Below, piece by piece: positions 35,475 through 52,883 of a stretch of 64,000 nt of DNA; position 1 is the stretch's first letter; each line of letters begins with the position of its first letter. A model generated the notes under the pieces. That model saw only the letters and a program-made list of their open reading frames with translations. It ran no database searches and had not been told where the DNA came from. The DNA comes from Epiperipatus broadwayi. Taxonomy: Eukaryota; Onychophora; Udeonychophora; Euonychophora; Peripatidae. The stretch lies in contig JAQFVV010006625.1 of assembly GCA_028023455.1 (NCBI GenBank), positions 432,001 through 496,000 of the forward strand, in the 5' to 3' direction. A program made the translations under genes and the position numbers.

Positions 35475-36280
35475 TCACATATAGAAATCATTTAGGAGAC
35501 CAGGTAACCCAGAGATGTAATATTTCCAGTTTAAATTCAATCCATGTGGTTCTAAGGTCTTTAATTTAAAAATAAAAAAACTCTCCTTTTGTTTCCTCTC
35601 CCTTGTAGAAGAAAAACTTTCCTGAAGAATCACTACTTTTAAATCATCAATTGAATGATTCGGTAAATTAAAATGTTTTGAAACCGATCTATCTTTATTC
35701 TTATGCAAAATGTCAAATCTATGATTAGTCATTCTGACATGTAAACTATTTGCTGACTCACCTATATACTGATTTAAACATCTACTACACTCTATCAAAT
35801 ATATCAAATTAACACTTTTACATGTAACATAATTAGGAATATACCATTTAAAATTACAATTCTTAGTACTAAAGACCACTTTTGTCACAACAATATGTTT
35901 ACATGTAAAACATCTTTTATCCTACACATGGAGAACACTCTTTTATCTGTACAAAACTACTAATAAAATTTGTTTTGACAAGTATATCTCTAAGTGATTT
36001 ATGTTTTCGATATACAACCTTAAGTGGATCAGAAAAAATAGATTTTAAATAATCTGTGGACGGTAATATGTTAAAATGTATCGCCAATATCCGGTTAATA
36101 TTAGGTAAATCTCTATTAAAAGTAAGAACCAATGGTGGAACATCTAATTGTTTTTTACTCTTTTCAGATAAAAGAAGTTTCTTTCTATCAATTAAAGAAG
36201 ATCTCCTTACTGCATTATTCAACAATGTCTTAGGATACCTCATATAGAGCAATTTATTATATAAAATACTATTATTTTGT
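35475..36280 (-). pseudogene. PLE2 copy A1: RT end and GIY-YIG endonuclease, 5'-truncated
   Basis: Frames 36252-35917 and 35888-35475 encode the C-terminal third of the PLE2 protein. The first ends at CSPC; a frameshift separates it from the second, which holds the nuclease: LIYLIECSRCLNQYIGE, then HVRMTNHR with the catalytic Arg. It matches copy B from about 38731 onward. The 5' truncation point at about 36280 is the head-to-head junction with copy B; the two sequences share a few bases (TTGAA) there. Confidence 0.87.
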
Positions 36281-36283
36281 TGA

Positions 36284-39200
36284 ATGACTATTTCTGATGT
36301 TCAACAGATTGATGTTTTTGCTGCTTCAGATCAACATATAGATGGTGGTAAAGGAGATCTGGGTAATTTAGAGGTGGGTGTAGTTAACCAAATAGATAAT
36401 GGATTGATAATTGGCACTGATTTTAATACAATATCTAGCGTAGGTACAGAGTTTGATATTAATAGGGATTATTCTAGTAAACAACATTTACAGGTTCTAA
36501 CATTAATTAATACAGGGGCAATCTCTAAACGTTTTTCTAGACGTCTAAATAATAAGCAGGTTATAAGTAATTGGCAAACATTACATAGTACATCGTTTCT
36601 TAAACTTAGGAAATTATATGATAAATTAGTTAGATATAGACAACATATTAGTAATTTTGCATATTTTATTAACAATAACATAATTCCTAAAGGCCTCAGA
36701 ATAAAAATTATTGCTAACATTGACCAATTTCCTAGGAAACTTGCAATTAAATGGGATAGTACAATAAGAGAAGCATCTGTTGAATTAATACATATTTTGA
36801 AAGATGCATTTTTGGTAAGACTTAAATTAATTGAAAAAGAAATTATACATTTTGGTAGTTGTAATTTAATGAATATAGATGAACAGAAGGAATTACAGGA
36901 ATGGGTTTTTTTGAGAGAGAAGTTATTGGTGAAGAAATTTCATAATAAAATGTATCATTGGTTCAAAGTTATGGGTAATGAGCCATGATTTGAATTAGTT
37001 ACTAATCAGTCACAAACACTAATTAATTGTATGACTTCTGATAATCATACTGTGTCAGATATTTCTACATCGGATATGATTCCAATTGATACTGATCAAT
37101 CATTTATATCATCTTCACATTCATTAGATTGTGCTGAAATGTTACCATCTGTTCTTAATAGTGATGCTGGTTTAGCATTGGTTCATAGAGTTACAGATTC
37201 TTCTGAATGCACTAACAATATTTTAGTTTTTGGAAATACAAATACTAATAAATCTAAGTCAAATATGTATAGCAATAACTTTTTATGTTTAGCTAATAAG
37301 GAAAACAATGTGATTAATCTAACTAACATTAATCTTAGTGAGGTGGAATTTTCACTGTTAAATAAAGGTTTATATTTTTGCCCTACAGTTCAGTCATTTT
37401 ATCAAAAAAATGAATTTAAAATTCATCAGGATTTAGATAATATTTCAAGAAGACTTAGATTAAGAGAATTTTTTGAAAACCAAGAATGTGATACTATTGG
37501 GAAATTATGATCTGATTGGACACCATCACATCAAAGGAAGGTGTTATTAGATATGTACATTGATAATGTATATCAGGATATTATTAATGAAATTAGACTT
37601 AAACAACATAGTAAGTATAAGAGTAATTTAACATTGAGAGAGATGAATGCATTACACAGTTTAGTGAAAAGATGGGATATTATTATAAAACCAGCTGACA
37701 AAGGTGGATCAATAGTAATTATGAATAAAGATGATTATGTTAAAAAAGCTCTGGAGCTTTTATATGATAAAATTTTGTATGAGCCTATTTTACTAACCAC
37801 TATTAATTCATTATTCAAGGGTATACTTTTTAGTTTAAAAGATATGAGAGCTAGGGGTCTTATAAATAATAATGTATATAACTTTTGAGTACCATCCAAA
37901 ATTCATCCTAGTAGTTTTTATATTTTGCCAAAGATTCATAAACCTGGTTGTCCAGGCAGACCTATTGTAGCTAGTATTCGAAGTCCTACAGAAAATATTT
38001 CAGTGTATGTTGATAATATTATTAAATTTATTCCACCATCATTTAATTCTTATGTTAAAGATACTACTCATTTTCTTTGTGTGTTAGAAAATATTAAATC
38101 TTAATTACCAGTTGATTGTTTTTTGGTTACTTTGGATATTGTATCATTATAGACAAATATACCTCATGATGATGGAGTTGAGGCTATTAAATGTGCTTTA
38201 CAAGATAGAGACTATGATCATGGTCTTATTACTACTATGGTTGAATTAATATATTTGGTTTTAAGAAATATTTTTTTTACTTTCGATTCTAGATACTATT
38301 TACAGAAACAAGGTACTGCTATGGGTACAAAGATGGTACCAAGTTATTTGAATATTTTTATGTGAAAACTAGAATCCTCTATACTTGATAATGCTAAGCT
38401 GAAACCTCACACTTGGTTTAGATATATAGACGACATTTTCATGATATGGCCACATAGTGAAGTTGAACTTCATAATTTTTTTAAGTTATTTAAATAATTT
38501 TAATAAAAGTATTAATTTCACAATGAACTTTTCAAAATCAATTGCTCATTTTCTTGATGTTGAAGTTATTTACACTAATAGAGTTCTTACTACTACTGTA
38601 CATAGTAAACCAACTGATAATAACCGCTATCTACATTTTTATAGTAACCATCCTAAACATTTAAAAGCTAATATTCCTTATAGTCAATTTTTAAGGATGA
38701 AGAGGATTTGTAATGATGAGAAATGTCTTCAACAAAATAATAGTATTTTATATAATAGATTGCTCAATATGAGGTATCCTAAGACATTGTTGGATAATGC
38801 AGCAAGGAGATCTTCTTTAATTGATAGAAAGAAACTTCTTTTATCTGAAAAGAGTAAAAAACAATTAGATGTTCCACCATTGGTTCTTACTTTTAATAGA
38901 GATTTACCTAATATTAACCGGATATTGGCAAAACATTTTAACATATTACAGTTCACAGATTATTTAAAATCTAATTTTTCTGATCCACCTAAGATTGTAT
39001 ATCGAAAACATAGATCACTTAGAGATATACTTGTCAAAACAAATTTTATTAGTAGTTCTGTACAGATAAACGGGTGTTCTCCATGTGAAGATAAAAGATG
39101 TTTTACATGTAAACATATTGTTGTGACAAAAGTGGTCTTTAGTACTAAGAATCATAATTTTAAATGGTATATTCCTAATTATGTTACATGTAAAAGTTTT

Positions 39201-39521
39201 AATTTGATATATTTGATAGAGAGTAGTAGATGTTTAAACCAGTATATAGGTGAGTCAGCAAATAGTTTACATGTCAGAATGACTAATCATAGATTTGACA
39301 TTTTGCATAAGAATAAAGATAGACCGGTTTCAAAACATTTTAACTTACTGAATCATTCAATTGATGATTTAAAAGTAGTGATTCTTCAGGAAGGTTTTTC
39401 TTCTACAAGGAAGAGGAAACAAAAGGAGAGTTTTTTTATTTTTAAATTCAAGACCTTAGAACCACATGGATTGAATTTCAACACTGGAACTATTACATCT
39501 CTGGGTTACCTGGTCTCCTAA
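36284..39521 (+). pseudogene. PLE2 polyprotein: pre-RT region, reverse transcriptase, GIY-YIG endonuclease
   Basis: Open pieces are 36284-36988, 37031-37510, 37541-37888 and 38457-39521. PLE landmarks in order: PKGLRIKI; INLSEVEFSLLNKGLYFCPT; IIIKPADKGGSIVI; ILPKIHKPGCPGRPI (about 37925); motif A LVTLDIVSL-TNIPH (38122-38173, with a TAG where Tyr is usual); motif B GTAMGT (about 38310); motif C YIDD at 38423-38434. The endonuclease has LIYLIE, QYIGE and HVRMTNHR at residues about 249-285 of the last frame; the first Cys of the CSRC pair is Ser here. Stops include TGA at 36986 (AGA in A2), 37508, 37886 and 38362 (probably a Trp codon), TAA at 38102 and TAG at 38147, plus a frameshift near 38490. 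It is clearly dead. The layout matches canonical PLEs with a C-terminal endonuclease. Confidence 0.9.
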
Positions 39522-40102
39522 ATGATTTCTATATGTGGGTTTTTTATGTGAAAGTTTTCTTATGTGAGGTTTTTTATGTAAAGATTGGTTATATGGATGT
39601 TTAATATCTGTGTTTAATTGGTATATAGATAAATAATTAGTTATTATAAATTATTGTACTTTGCACTAACTATAATTTTTGATTAAAATGTATAAGTATT
39701 TTAGTTTTTAATGAGTATTAATGTGAGCACAGCTATTTTTTGTATGTGAGCATAGTCTAATTTTTGTATGTATGCACATATGTATATTTTAATTTTTAAT
39801 TTTGGATTTTTTATTTTTATATTTATTTATTTTAATTTAAATAGAATTTAAGCTTGATTAGGAGGGAATGTAGTTTTTTCTTTTTTTGTTTGAATTTTGT
39901 CATTGATTGGGTAGATATTCTGTGTTAGATTTTGTGACCAATCAGGTGGGTTTTGTTAAAAAAAATTTTAATCTTTTACCAAATCTGTAATTTTTGATTA
40001 TCGTCATTTTACTGTGTATTTTTCCTTTCTGATGAAAACTAATCCTCTGGTTAAAATATAATATTATTTATTGGATTTATAAGTCTTTTTTTTTTGTGTG
40101 TG
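39522..40102 (+). mobile_element. PLE2 copy B 3' tail (pseudo-LTR sequence)
   Basis: Matches 35474-34900 in reverse complement. The hammerhead-like core is present at 40029-40056 but degraded: GAAA has become AAAA and stem II has lost pairs. Confidence 0.8.
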
Positions 40103-45990
<5,888 letters not shown>

Positions 45991-46007
45991 ATATATATAT
46001 ATATATA

Positions 46008-46412
46008 TTGTACCGGTCAGTTTTGTCTGTTCATATAACAAGATCTAGCATCTAGGCAAAAGTACCTTGAGTCCAATCATGCAGAAGATACGTAAGTCAG
46101 GAACACTCATAAACTCTGCCCTATTTGCCTATTTTCCAGATCTACCAACTTATGAGCAACAATCCTAATGATACCAATCTAATTAACTTTCTCCACTGGC
46201 ATCGCAAAGTGGAGACACAAAAAGATTCTAATTTGAAATTATATAAAGGAATATTTTAGTACAAAACATGTCTTACCCATTTAAAAGTTGTGACCTTTCA
46301 CATTAATTATATAGAGAGAGAATTAGTGAAAGATCATCTAGTCAGAGCAAGCATAATCTAATAACTAAAATATTAATATTTTAAGTAAAAGAAACAATGA
46401 TTCTGCAAGTTA

Positions 46413-46448
<36 letters not shown>

Positions 46449-47560
46449 TAACTATGCAGATATCATATATATAAGATTTATTAATTTATATAAAATGTGT
46501 GTAAACACTTGGTTTATTATTTAACTGATCATCATTGGCCTCATGACATACACATAATTTGATTGACATTTATATGGTAGCAGGTAAATCATATGAAATT
46601 TGTTTATAATGTAGAAAATGACAGATTTGATTGATTAATTTATTTAATTGTGGCTAGATCATATGCCAATAATTACTAAGTATACTAGCAAACACAATTT
46701 AGCACTATGAGAAATATATTTGTTATACCAATCCACCTCAGAGAACAAAATATAGCACTTGATCGAATATTTAGAATGATTTAATTTATTACAAAAATAT
46801 ACTTCTAAGTAAAATGTTCTTAGTTTATACTGAGTAAAAATGTGTGTGGGATAGCTCATTAACATGTATATAATGGCATCACAAAATGACATGCATATGA
46901 AAATATTTATAAATAACTAAATAAAAATCTGGTCAATAAAATCATAACATTATGGCTTATTGATATTCATAGGTTTTATCTGAAAATATAACAGAAGGTG
47001 GTGCATGCATGGTGGCATACTTATGTGATCCAGTCACAGATCTTTGCAGGTGCTCCCAAGAAATCATTGAAGAAGTAGATTGATGTATGTCTGCAAACTT
47101 TGGCAGTCAGTTCATGAAATGAAAAATGGTTGGTTGTGCATTTAATGAGCTGGGTTTTTCCAGAGCACTCACATATATAGCCAGATTAAGTAACCAACTA
47201 AGTTTCTAGAAGGATCAACAGCCTGGTTTTTTGACTTGGAGATATGAGACTGGGTTTGGCTTTCTGATATTCCCAGGTGGAGTGAAGAACAAATATATAT
47301 AGTGAATGATGAGGCCTGTATGCATGCACAGCTTGGGACCACATATATAAAATTCAAAAGAATATTTAATTAATTACTACCTATTCATTATAGATCATCA
47401 TGTGTAATGGTATGCTTTAATTACTAAACAGTAATGTGTCATTTAAACTTATTATTAAAACTCATAATTCATTTTAACAACATCCCTCCCCCATTACATT
47501 AATTTATATATATACTCCCCACAACGTTAATGACTATGAAAATTCAGTTATAAGTGCTGT
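46008..47560 (+). mobile_element. Repeat D, 5' part (interrupted copy)
   Basis: Matches 62027-63590 at high identity throughout: AGTTTTGTCTGTTCA start, CTCTGCCCTATTTGCCTATTTT, and TTAGCACTATGAGAAATAT. It begins at (TA)n-TTGTACCG. A short minus-strand frame (47357-47169) has a longer counterpart in the other copy (63377-63003), so a decayed coding region is possible, but I recognise no domain. After 47560 the match is broken by two inserted elements and resumes at about 50870. Confidence 0.8.
46403..46458. repeat. Hairpin-forming (TA)n insertion inside repeat D
   Basis: CTGCAAGTTATGAT, (AT)n, ATCATAACTATGCAG: an inverted duplication around (TA)n. The sister copy at 62424 reads straight through from CTGCA to TTAATTAATT without it. 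Confidence 0.85.
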
Positions 47561-47731
47561 TATATTATATATATATATATGAAAAAGAAAAACAACTTTT
47601 ATATACGTAAAAACCTGCTATCACTTGTATTAATGATCAATAGATGGAACTTTACCAAGATCTCCAAACAAGCATATTCTGTTTACATAAACATCAGAGT
47701 CGATATTCACTATCTCTTTCATTTTGCTCCA

Positions 47732-47779
47732 CCCTCAGATCAGCTGATTTCAAGCTGATTTGCTCTCATCAGTGAAGGG
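47732..47779 (-). ncRNA. Hammerhead ribozyme in the inverted partial unit
   Basis: Minus strand: stem I strand CCCTTCA, CTGATGA, stem II GAGC-loop-GCTT, GAAA, stem III as the palindrome ATCAGCTGAT, C17, then TGAGGG. Identical to the copy at 48044. Confidence 0.88.
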
Positions 47780-48043
47780 ATAGGAGTTATAAAACTAGAC
47801 CTAAACACTAACTCCAAGCGTTTATGCAAAACGTTTCTATCAGTTTTCTTGCAATGATATAGATTGCAGAAACTTTTACTATGTGGAGAAGCTGAACTGA
47901 AATCAGACTCATATAGCTATCTTGTTTGATAGGCTGAGTTTGAAGACATTAATGTGTCTAAAAAATTCATGCTCACAAACTGATAGAAACGTTTTGCATA
48001 AACCTTTAGAGTTAGTGTTTAAGTCTAGTTTTATAACTCCTAT

Positions 48044-48091
48044 CCCTTCACTGATGAGAGCAAATCAGCTTGAAATCAGCTGATCTGAGGG
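48044..48091 (+). ncRNA. Hammerhead ribozyme, direct unit 1
   Basis: CCCTTCA (48044-48050), CTGATGA (48051-48057), stem II 48058-48071 (4 bp including one G-U, loop AAATCA), GAAA (48072-48075), stem III in ATCAGCTGAT (48075-48084), C17 at 48085, stem I return strand TGAGGG (48086-48091). All invariant core positions are present and stem I pairs over six positions. Predicted cleavage is after 48085. Confidence 0.9.
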
Positions 48092-48458
48092 TGGAGAAAA
48101 ATGAAAGAGACAGTGAATATTGACTCTGACATTTATGTAAACAGAATATGCTTGTTTGGAGGTCTTGGTAAAGCACCATCTATTGATCATTAATACAAGC
48201 GATAGCAGGTTTTTACATATATAAAACTTGTTTTTCTTTTTCATAAATGTACCTTTAAAGTTTTCTTGCAATGATAGATTGCAGAAACTTTTACTATGTG
48301 GAGAAGCTGAACTGAAATCAGACCCATATAGCTATCTTGTTTGATATGCTGAGTTTGAAGACATTAACGTGTCTAAAAAATTCATGCTTGCAAACTGATA
48401 GAAACGTTTTGCATAAATGCTTGGAGTTAGTGTTTAGGTCTAGTTTTATAACTCCTAT

Positions 48459-48507
48459 CCCTTCACTGATGAGAGCAAATCAGCTTGAAATCAGCTGATC
48501 TGAAGGT
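48459..48507 (+). ncRNA. Hammerhead ribozyme, direct unit 2
   Basis: Same parts 415 bp downstream: CTGATGA at 48466-48472, GAAA at 48487-48490, C17 at 48500, stem I return TGAAGG (48501-48506). The A-for-G difference from unit 1 replaces a G-U with an A-U pair, so stem I is fully Watson-Crick. Predicted cleavage is after 48500. Confidence 0.9.
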
Positions 48508-48616
48508 GGAGCAAAATGAAAGAGACAGTGAATATTGACTCTGACGTTTATGTAAACAGAATATGCTTGTTTGGAAGTCTTGGTAAAGCTCCATCTATTG
48601 ATCATATATATATATA

Positions 48617-50846
48617 TTGTAACGATATATAAATATGTCGTTACATTAATTTAAAATAAAAACTTAAAAGTTCACAAATAAAAGTAAAAAAACTAAACGC
48701 TAAAATTAAAATGTTTGTTAAACGTATATACATTCGCACAGATGCCAAACTTTAAAAATATTTAAAAAAAAAAAAAAAAACAAATAAATAAGTATTTGAA
48801 CGTCACTAATCCATCACTTTTGTTAGGGTCAATCGAAATGCAAGTGATGATCGAATCTAACCGCAAACCACGATATCTGCTCTACAAGGCGCCATCTAGG
48901 CATTTAAACCTAGAAAAATTTATAAAGTAGGTAGATACGCGCTGTTAAGATTCCACTTTATTTAAATATTCAGATCATTAGCCCAAGTCACTAGCTCAGT
49001 GGAGACGCAGAGATAAAAATCTATATCTTAATTTATATCTTAAATATCAATAAATAAAAGCCACTGCCAGAAATTAACACGTAAAAATATTTATTTACGC
49101 ACATATAGAATAACATTTAAATTTTGAGGAATAAATTCAACATTTTAGATTTTTCTATTAATCTTTTAATTTTACATTTAACTAAGTTTCAATGAGTTTA
49201 ATATTTTATTTAGATAGTCAAGTATGAATAGACTACATAGATCTGCATTTGAAAAGAAAATATTCTTCCCTGATTTGACCTTAGGCAACAACTTTCGCAA
49301 ACAAACCGGCGCCAATCCATCTGATACATTTATGTATTCAATGTAGCATGAAAATACGACAACACAAAATACTATACTGTCAGGAATGTACATCTGATCA
49401 GTAAGTAGAATTAGTGAAGACATTGTCTCTCCACCAACAGGAATGTGACATCTGTTGGCGAGAGAAGGTGTGTGGCGTATATATATAATCCTGCCCATAG
49501 CGGATCTCATACTACATCTACAATTACACAAATATATCCAATCCATTGAACAATTCAACTATGAAATAAATAACCTAAGATTACCCTCCCTTAATATAAC
49601 TTGACAAAACTAAATAGCCATTCACGCCTGACTTAAATTTAACATTTAGATATGTTCGCACCGATTTGTTTAAAAATGTTGGGTATAGATCGATTACATA
49701 GATTCCACAGTCAAAAACATTTCAAAATAAACATAAATGATCAAAATACAAAATTATTGATACCGACAATCACAGAGGGAAATTTATAAGTAACCCAATA
49801 GCATTCACCATAAGATACTTGCGTTGTCACCAACAACTTAAAAGACATCCGAATAAATACATTTTAGATACCGTATGGTATCATTATTTATCGAATGTCT
49901 ATATATTTTGACCAAATATAGAAACCAAAATATAATTAACCACAAACGAATCCATGCAAGTGTCTATAAACAACTTAAATTTCATGCATTTAAATAATCT
50001 TTACAATAAGAAAAAAAAATGGAAATGATGTTTATCAATCGGAAAACATATAAAATTAAACATTATTAATTTGATTTAAAAACTTACAAAAGTCAGATAA
50101 GAGTCCGTTTTAACATTTAAGTTGGCTTGTTTATCAATTTGTAAAACTTGATGAAAGTTCTTAATTGATTTTCATAATTGTTCATTTCATATAGCTTATG
50201 GTAGAAGAGTCCAGGTTCCTGTTTTTAATTCCCGTGACGCCTCCATTGGAAGATAATGTTCTGGAGATGGCAATAGCTGGTTCAAGGTATCACAGTCTTT
50301 TCATTTTTTTTTTATAGAGAGTGTGGTATGTGCGTCCTACCATGTCTCTCAAACACAAAACGCTGGAACTGTCTGAAAAAACTGTATTTCCCTTTTTATA
50401 TTATCCACACGGATTCAATCAACAAAACGTCACTAATCCATCACTTTCGTTAGGGTCCGAGCCAAGGCTTAGTGCTTCCATTGGTCAAGCTAATTTCTCT
50501 TTATTTTTTTATCAATCTTTCATCAGATCATTTTAATTATACAAGAGCCCAAGGGCCAGTTTGGTTTTTGATAATTCATAAACAATCATTTCCATTTACC
50601 GATTACATTAATTAATACCTGTTTTTATTTTTAAATCTTGTACTTTTTTTATAAAAAAAATACGTTCAAATACTTATTTATTTGTTGTTTTTTTTTAAAA
50701 AAAATATTTTTAAAGTTTGGCATCTGTGCGAATGTATATACATTTAACAAACATTTTAATTTTAGCGTTTAGTTTTTTTACTTTTATTTGCGAACTTTTA
50801 AGTTTTATTTTAAATTAATGTAACAACATATTTATATATCATTACA
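48617..50846 (+). mobile_element. Family K element, copy III, with an inverted copy of its own tail at the left end
   Basis: The left edge, TTGTAACGATAT..., and the right edge, ...ATATATCATTACAA, are reverse complements over about 185 bp (48618-48802 against 50660-50846), so this copy has long terminal inverted repeats that copy II lacks. The head GGCGCCATCTAGGCATTTAA follows at about 48889, then module Q (49190-49650), module P (49651-49996), and a tail with AGCCCAAGGGCC. P and Q are in the opposite order to copy II. Frames such as 49178-49558 (minus) and 50321-50536 carry no recognised domain. Confidence 0.8.
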
Positions 50847-50859
50847 ATATATATATATA

Positions 50860-51330
50860 AAATGGGGTGGTGGCTATTAATTTCAAAATAACATATTTGA
50901 TTTCATAAAGTTTTAAGGTTAGCACTTATTATTTAATTAAAATAAAAAAAAACTTTCTTAGAAAAACAGATTCTAATTTTTCTACAATAACATTATGAGG
51001 TAATTAATTTGTTTTCTCCAAATTCACAAGTGTTCACTAAAATAAGATAACAACAATTGTTTTTAATTAAAATTAATCTGGTCACCCCATAAAGTAGAGA
51101 GGGGGACAATAAAAGAAAAACTACATACTGGCAAATTTGAGGAATTATTGGCATATTTAAATATGTAAATATTTAAAACACGATAATAAAAGTTAAAAAA
51201 TATTGCCACCTGAAGAAAGTAAAATATTACACTTATTGAATAGATGCTCAATGATAAAAGAAAATTAAAGAAAGCTATATAGAGTTAAGTACATGCTAAT
51301 TCCAGGTAAGTAATTTACAAATTATTTAAT
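50860..51330 (+). mobile_element. Repeat D, 3' part (continuation after the nested insertion)
   Basis: Resumes the match to 63600-64000: ATATTTGATTTCATAAAGTTTT, then GGTAATTAATTTG, AGAGGGGGACAATAAAAGAAAA and CAGGTAAGTAATTTACAAAT. The far end of the repeat cannot be set because the sister copy runs off the window. Confidence 0.78.
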
Positions 51331-52619
51331 GAAACAATTAATCTCTGGTCGAAGAACCGGCTAATAGAATATAATTTTAAATGACAGACAGGGTTATGAG
51401 AAATATTTACAGAAGGCTGAACTTAAGAATTTAAACATTAGGTAATGGCTAGAGTTATTTACCTTTGTAATTAGTAGTGATCTCTGAAGATTCAGTGTCC
51501 ATTGGAATTGGTGAACTAGATCTAGTTAGATTTTGTTGGTCAGGCAGGTTGTATTCATGATTCAAGCTTTAAGCATATTAAAGTTCATGGGTAATGGGAT
51601 CCTAAGTGATGAGTGTGAAAAAGAGCATTTTGATCAGAGGAAAATGTGAAAAATTCCACTACTCACAACACATTGCAATATTATAACAACCAGCATGGAT
51701 GAGATTTGCCATTCTGTGTTACAATTACCAGTATTCCTTTTGTGATTCAAATCTAAAAATATTTATACTATTTATCTGCTTATCTTGGAATCTATTTAGT
51801 TGCTAGACCTGAGACACTTTTTGTTTAAGTAAGTTTTAAAGACAATGCAATCCTGTTAGACTTTCTCAAACGATTGTTTTAAAATATGTTTTACGATTTT
51901 AAAACAAATTTGACATGGATAAAATTTCCACTAGTGGATTTGTACATTTTTCTATAGAATTAACATACATTTTAGATGGACTAATAGGTTTCTGGTAAAT
52001 TGTTTTAAGTACATTTGAGAATGTCCTACAAGATTGTGTCAGCCTTTATGATCGCTATTACAAAAAAAAATATACATATAATTTTTAATATATACATTAA
52101 TATAATACATTTTCCCATTATATATGTTTTAAAAATAATCTCCCCTCACCTATAATATATAAACATCCATTATGCATTCATACGAATTAAAATGAAAGCA
52201 AATATTTATTTATTAAAAGTATTTACATTAAGATATCTATTTATATCTATGTCAGTTATTTTAATAGTTAAGCAAGAAGAAAAAATGTATTAATAAATAC
52301 ATATATATGCATAAGGATGGAGTTTGAATATAGTTTGATGGTAGAATATTATGAGTGGGCTGTGAAGCTCGATCTGAGTATCATATCAACTGCTTCATTT
52401 TTCCAGACTTACAATGAACAAACAAAAAAAATGTTTAAAAAAATATTTTACTTTATGTTTCGGTGACAAAATCATAACCAGGTGTAAAGTGAGAATGTGC
52501 ATCTGTAAAAAAATCTGACTATTAACTTACTCATTCAATCTTGATTTACTTTTATTTTTCTGTACTGCTGGCATTTTATATGTTACTAAGAAATATTTAT
52601 GACTGTTATGAAAAAACAA
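51331..52619. other. Mostly unannotated DNA
   Basis: The first part may still belong to repeat D. No gene signal is recognised. Confidence 0.45.
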
Positions 52620-52755
52620 ATTAATTTTAATTGTCTTTGTATTACAATCATCTTTATATATTGTAATCATCATTTTTTTATTTATTTATTAATTTTAATT
52701 GTCTTTGTATTACAGTCATCTTTATATATTATAATCATCATTTTTTTATTTTTTT
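52620..52755. repeat. 68-bp tandem duplication
   Basis: 52620-52687 and 52688-52755 repeat TTAATTTTAATTGTCTTTGT and the following ATCATCTTTATATATT with few differences. Confidence 0.85.
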
Positions 52756-52883
52756 ATTTTTACTCCCATAACCCAATCTATCTTTATCCATTTTATTCTT
52801 GCTATCCTGCCCGACCTTTTTTTTATTTTTGCATTTCTAAACTTATTTTAGTTCAAAATTATATATATATATCATCATCATCA

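Larger units (their letters stand above)
36281..40102 (+). mobile_element. PLE2 copy B, plus strand, 5'-truncated
   Basis: It begins in the pre-RT region, abutting copy A1 head to head, and runs through RT, GIY-YIG and the 3' tail to a GT/TA microsatellite at about 40095-40114. The tail carries the counterpart of the A1-A2 pseudo-LTR. It forms two inverted pairs: with A2 (about 1 kb) and with A1 plus the pseudo-LTR (about 1.4 kb). Confidence 0.9.
47579..48604 (+). mobile_element. Retrozyme-like element: 415-bp ribozyme units, one inverted partial and two direct
   Basis: 47579-47836 is an inverted partial unit. 47841-48254 is a full plus-strand unit beginning GTTTTCTTGCAATGAT and ending CTTTTTCATAAATGTACC. 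48255-48604 is a second plus unit truncated at a (TA)n. The hammerheads of the two direct units are 415 bp apart. Each unit has one type I hammerhead and no coding capacity. Small tandem repeats with a hammerhead per unit are the hallmark of retrozymes, which need enzymes from other elements. It sits inside repeat D, next to K copy III. Confidence 0.85.

Noticed and set aside
36469-38956. Minus-strand frames of 75-83 codons in PLE2 copy B
   Set aside because: Antisense of the PLE protein.
49178-49558. 126-codon minus-strand frame in K copy III
   Set aside because: It spans modules that are non-coding in the other copies, and its frame is not conserved.
50515-50560. CTGATGA on the minus strand inside K copy III with a distant GAAA
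   Set aside because: The intervening 22 bases do not form a stem II, and no stem I pairing was found.
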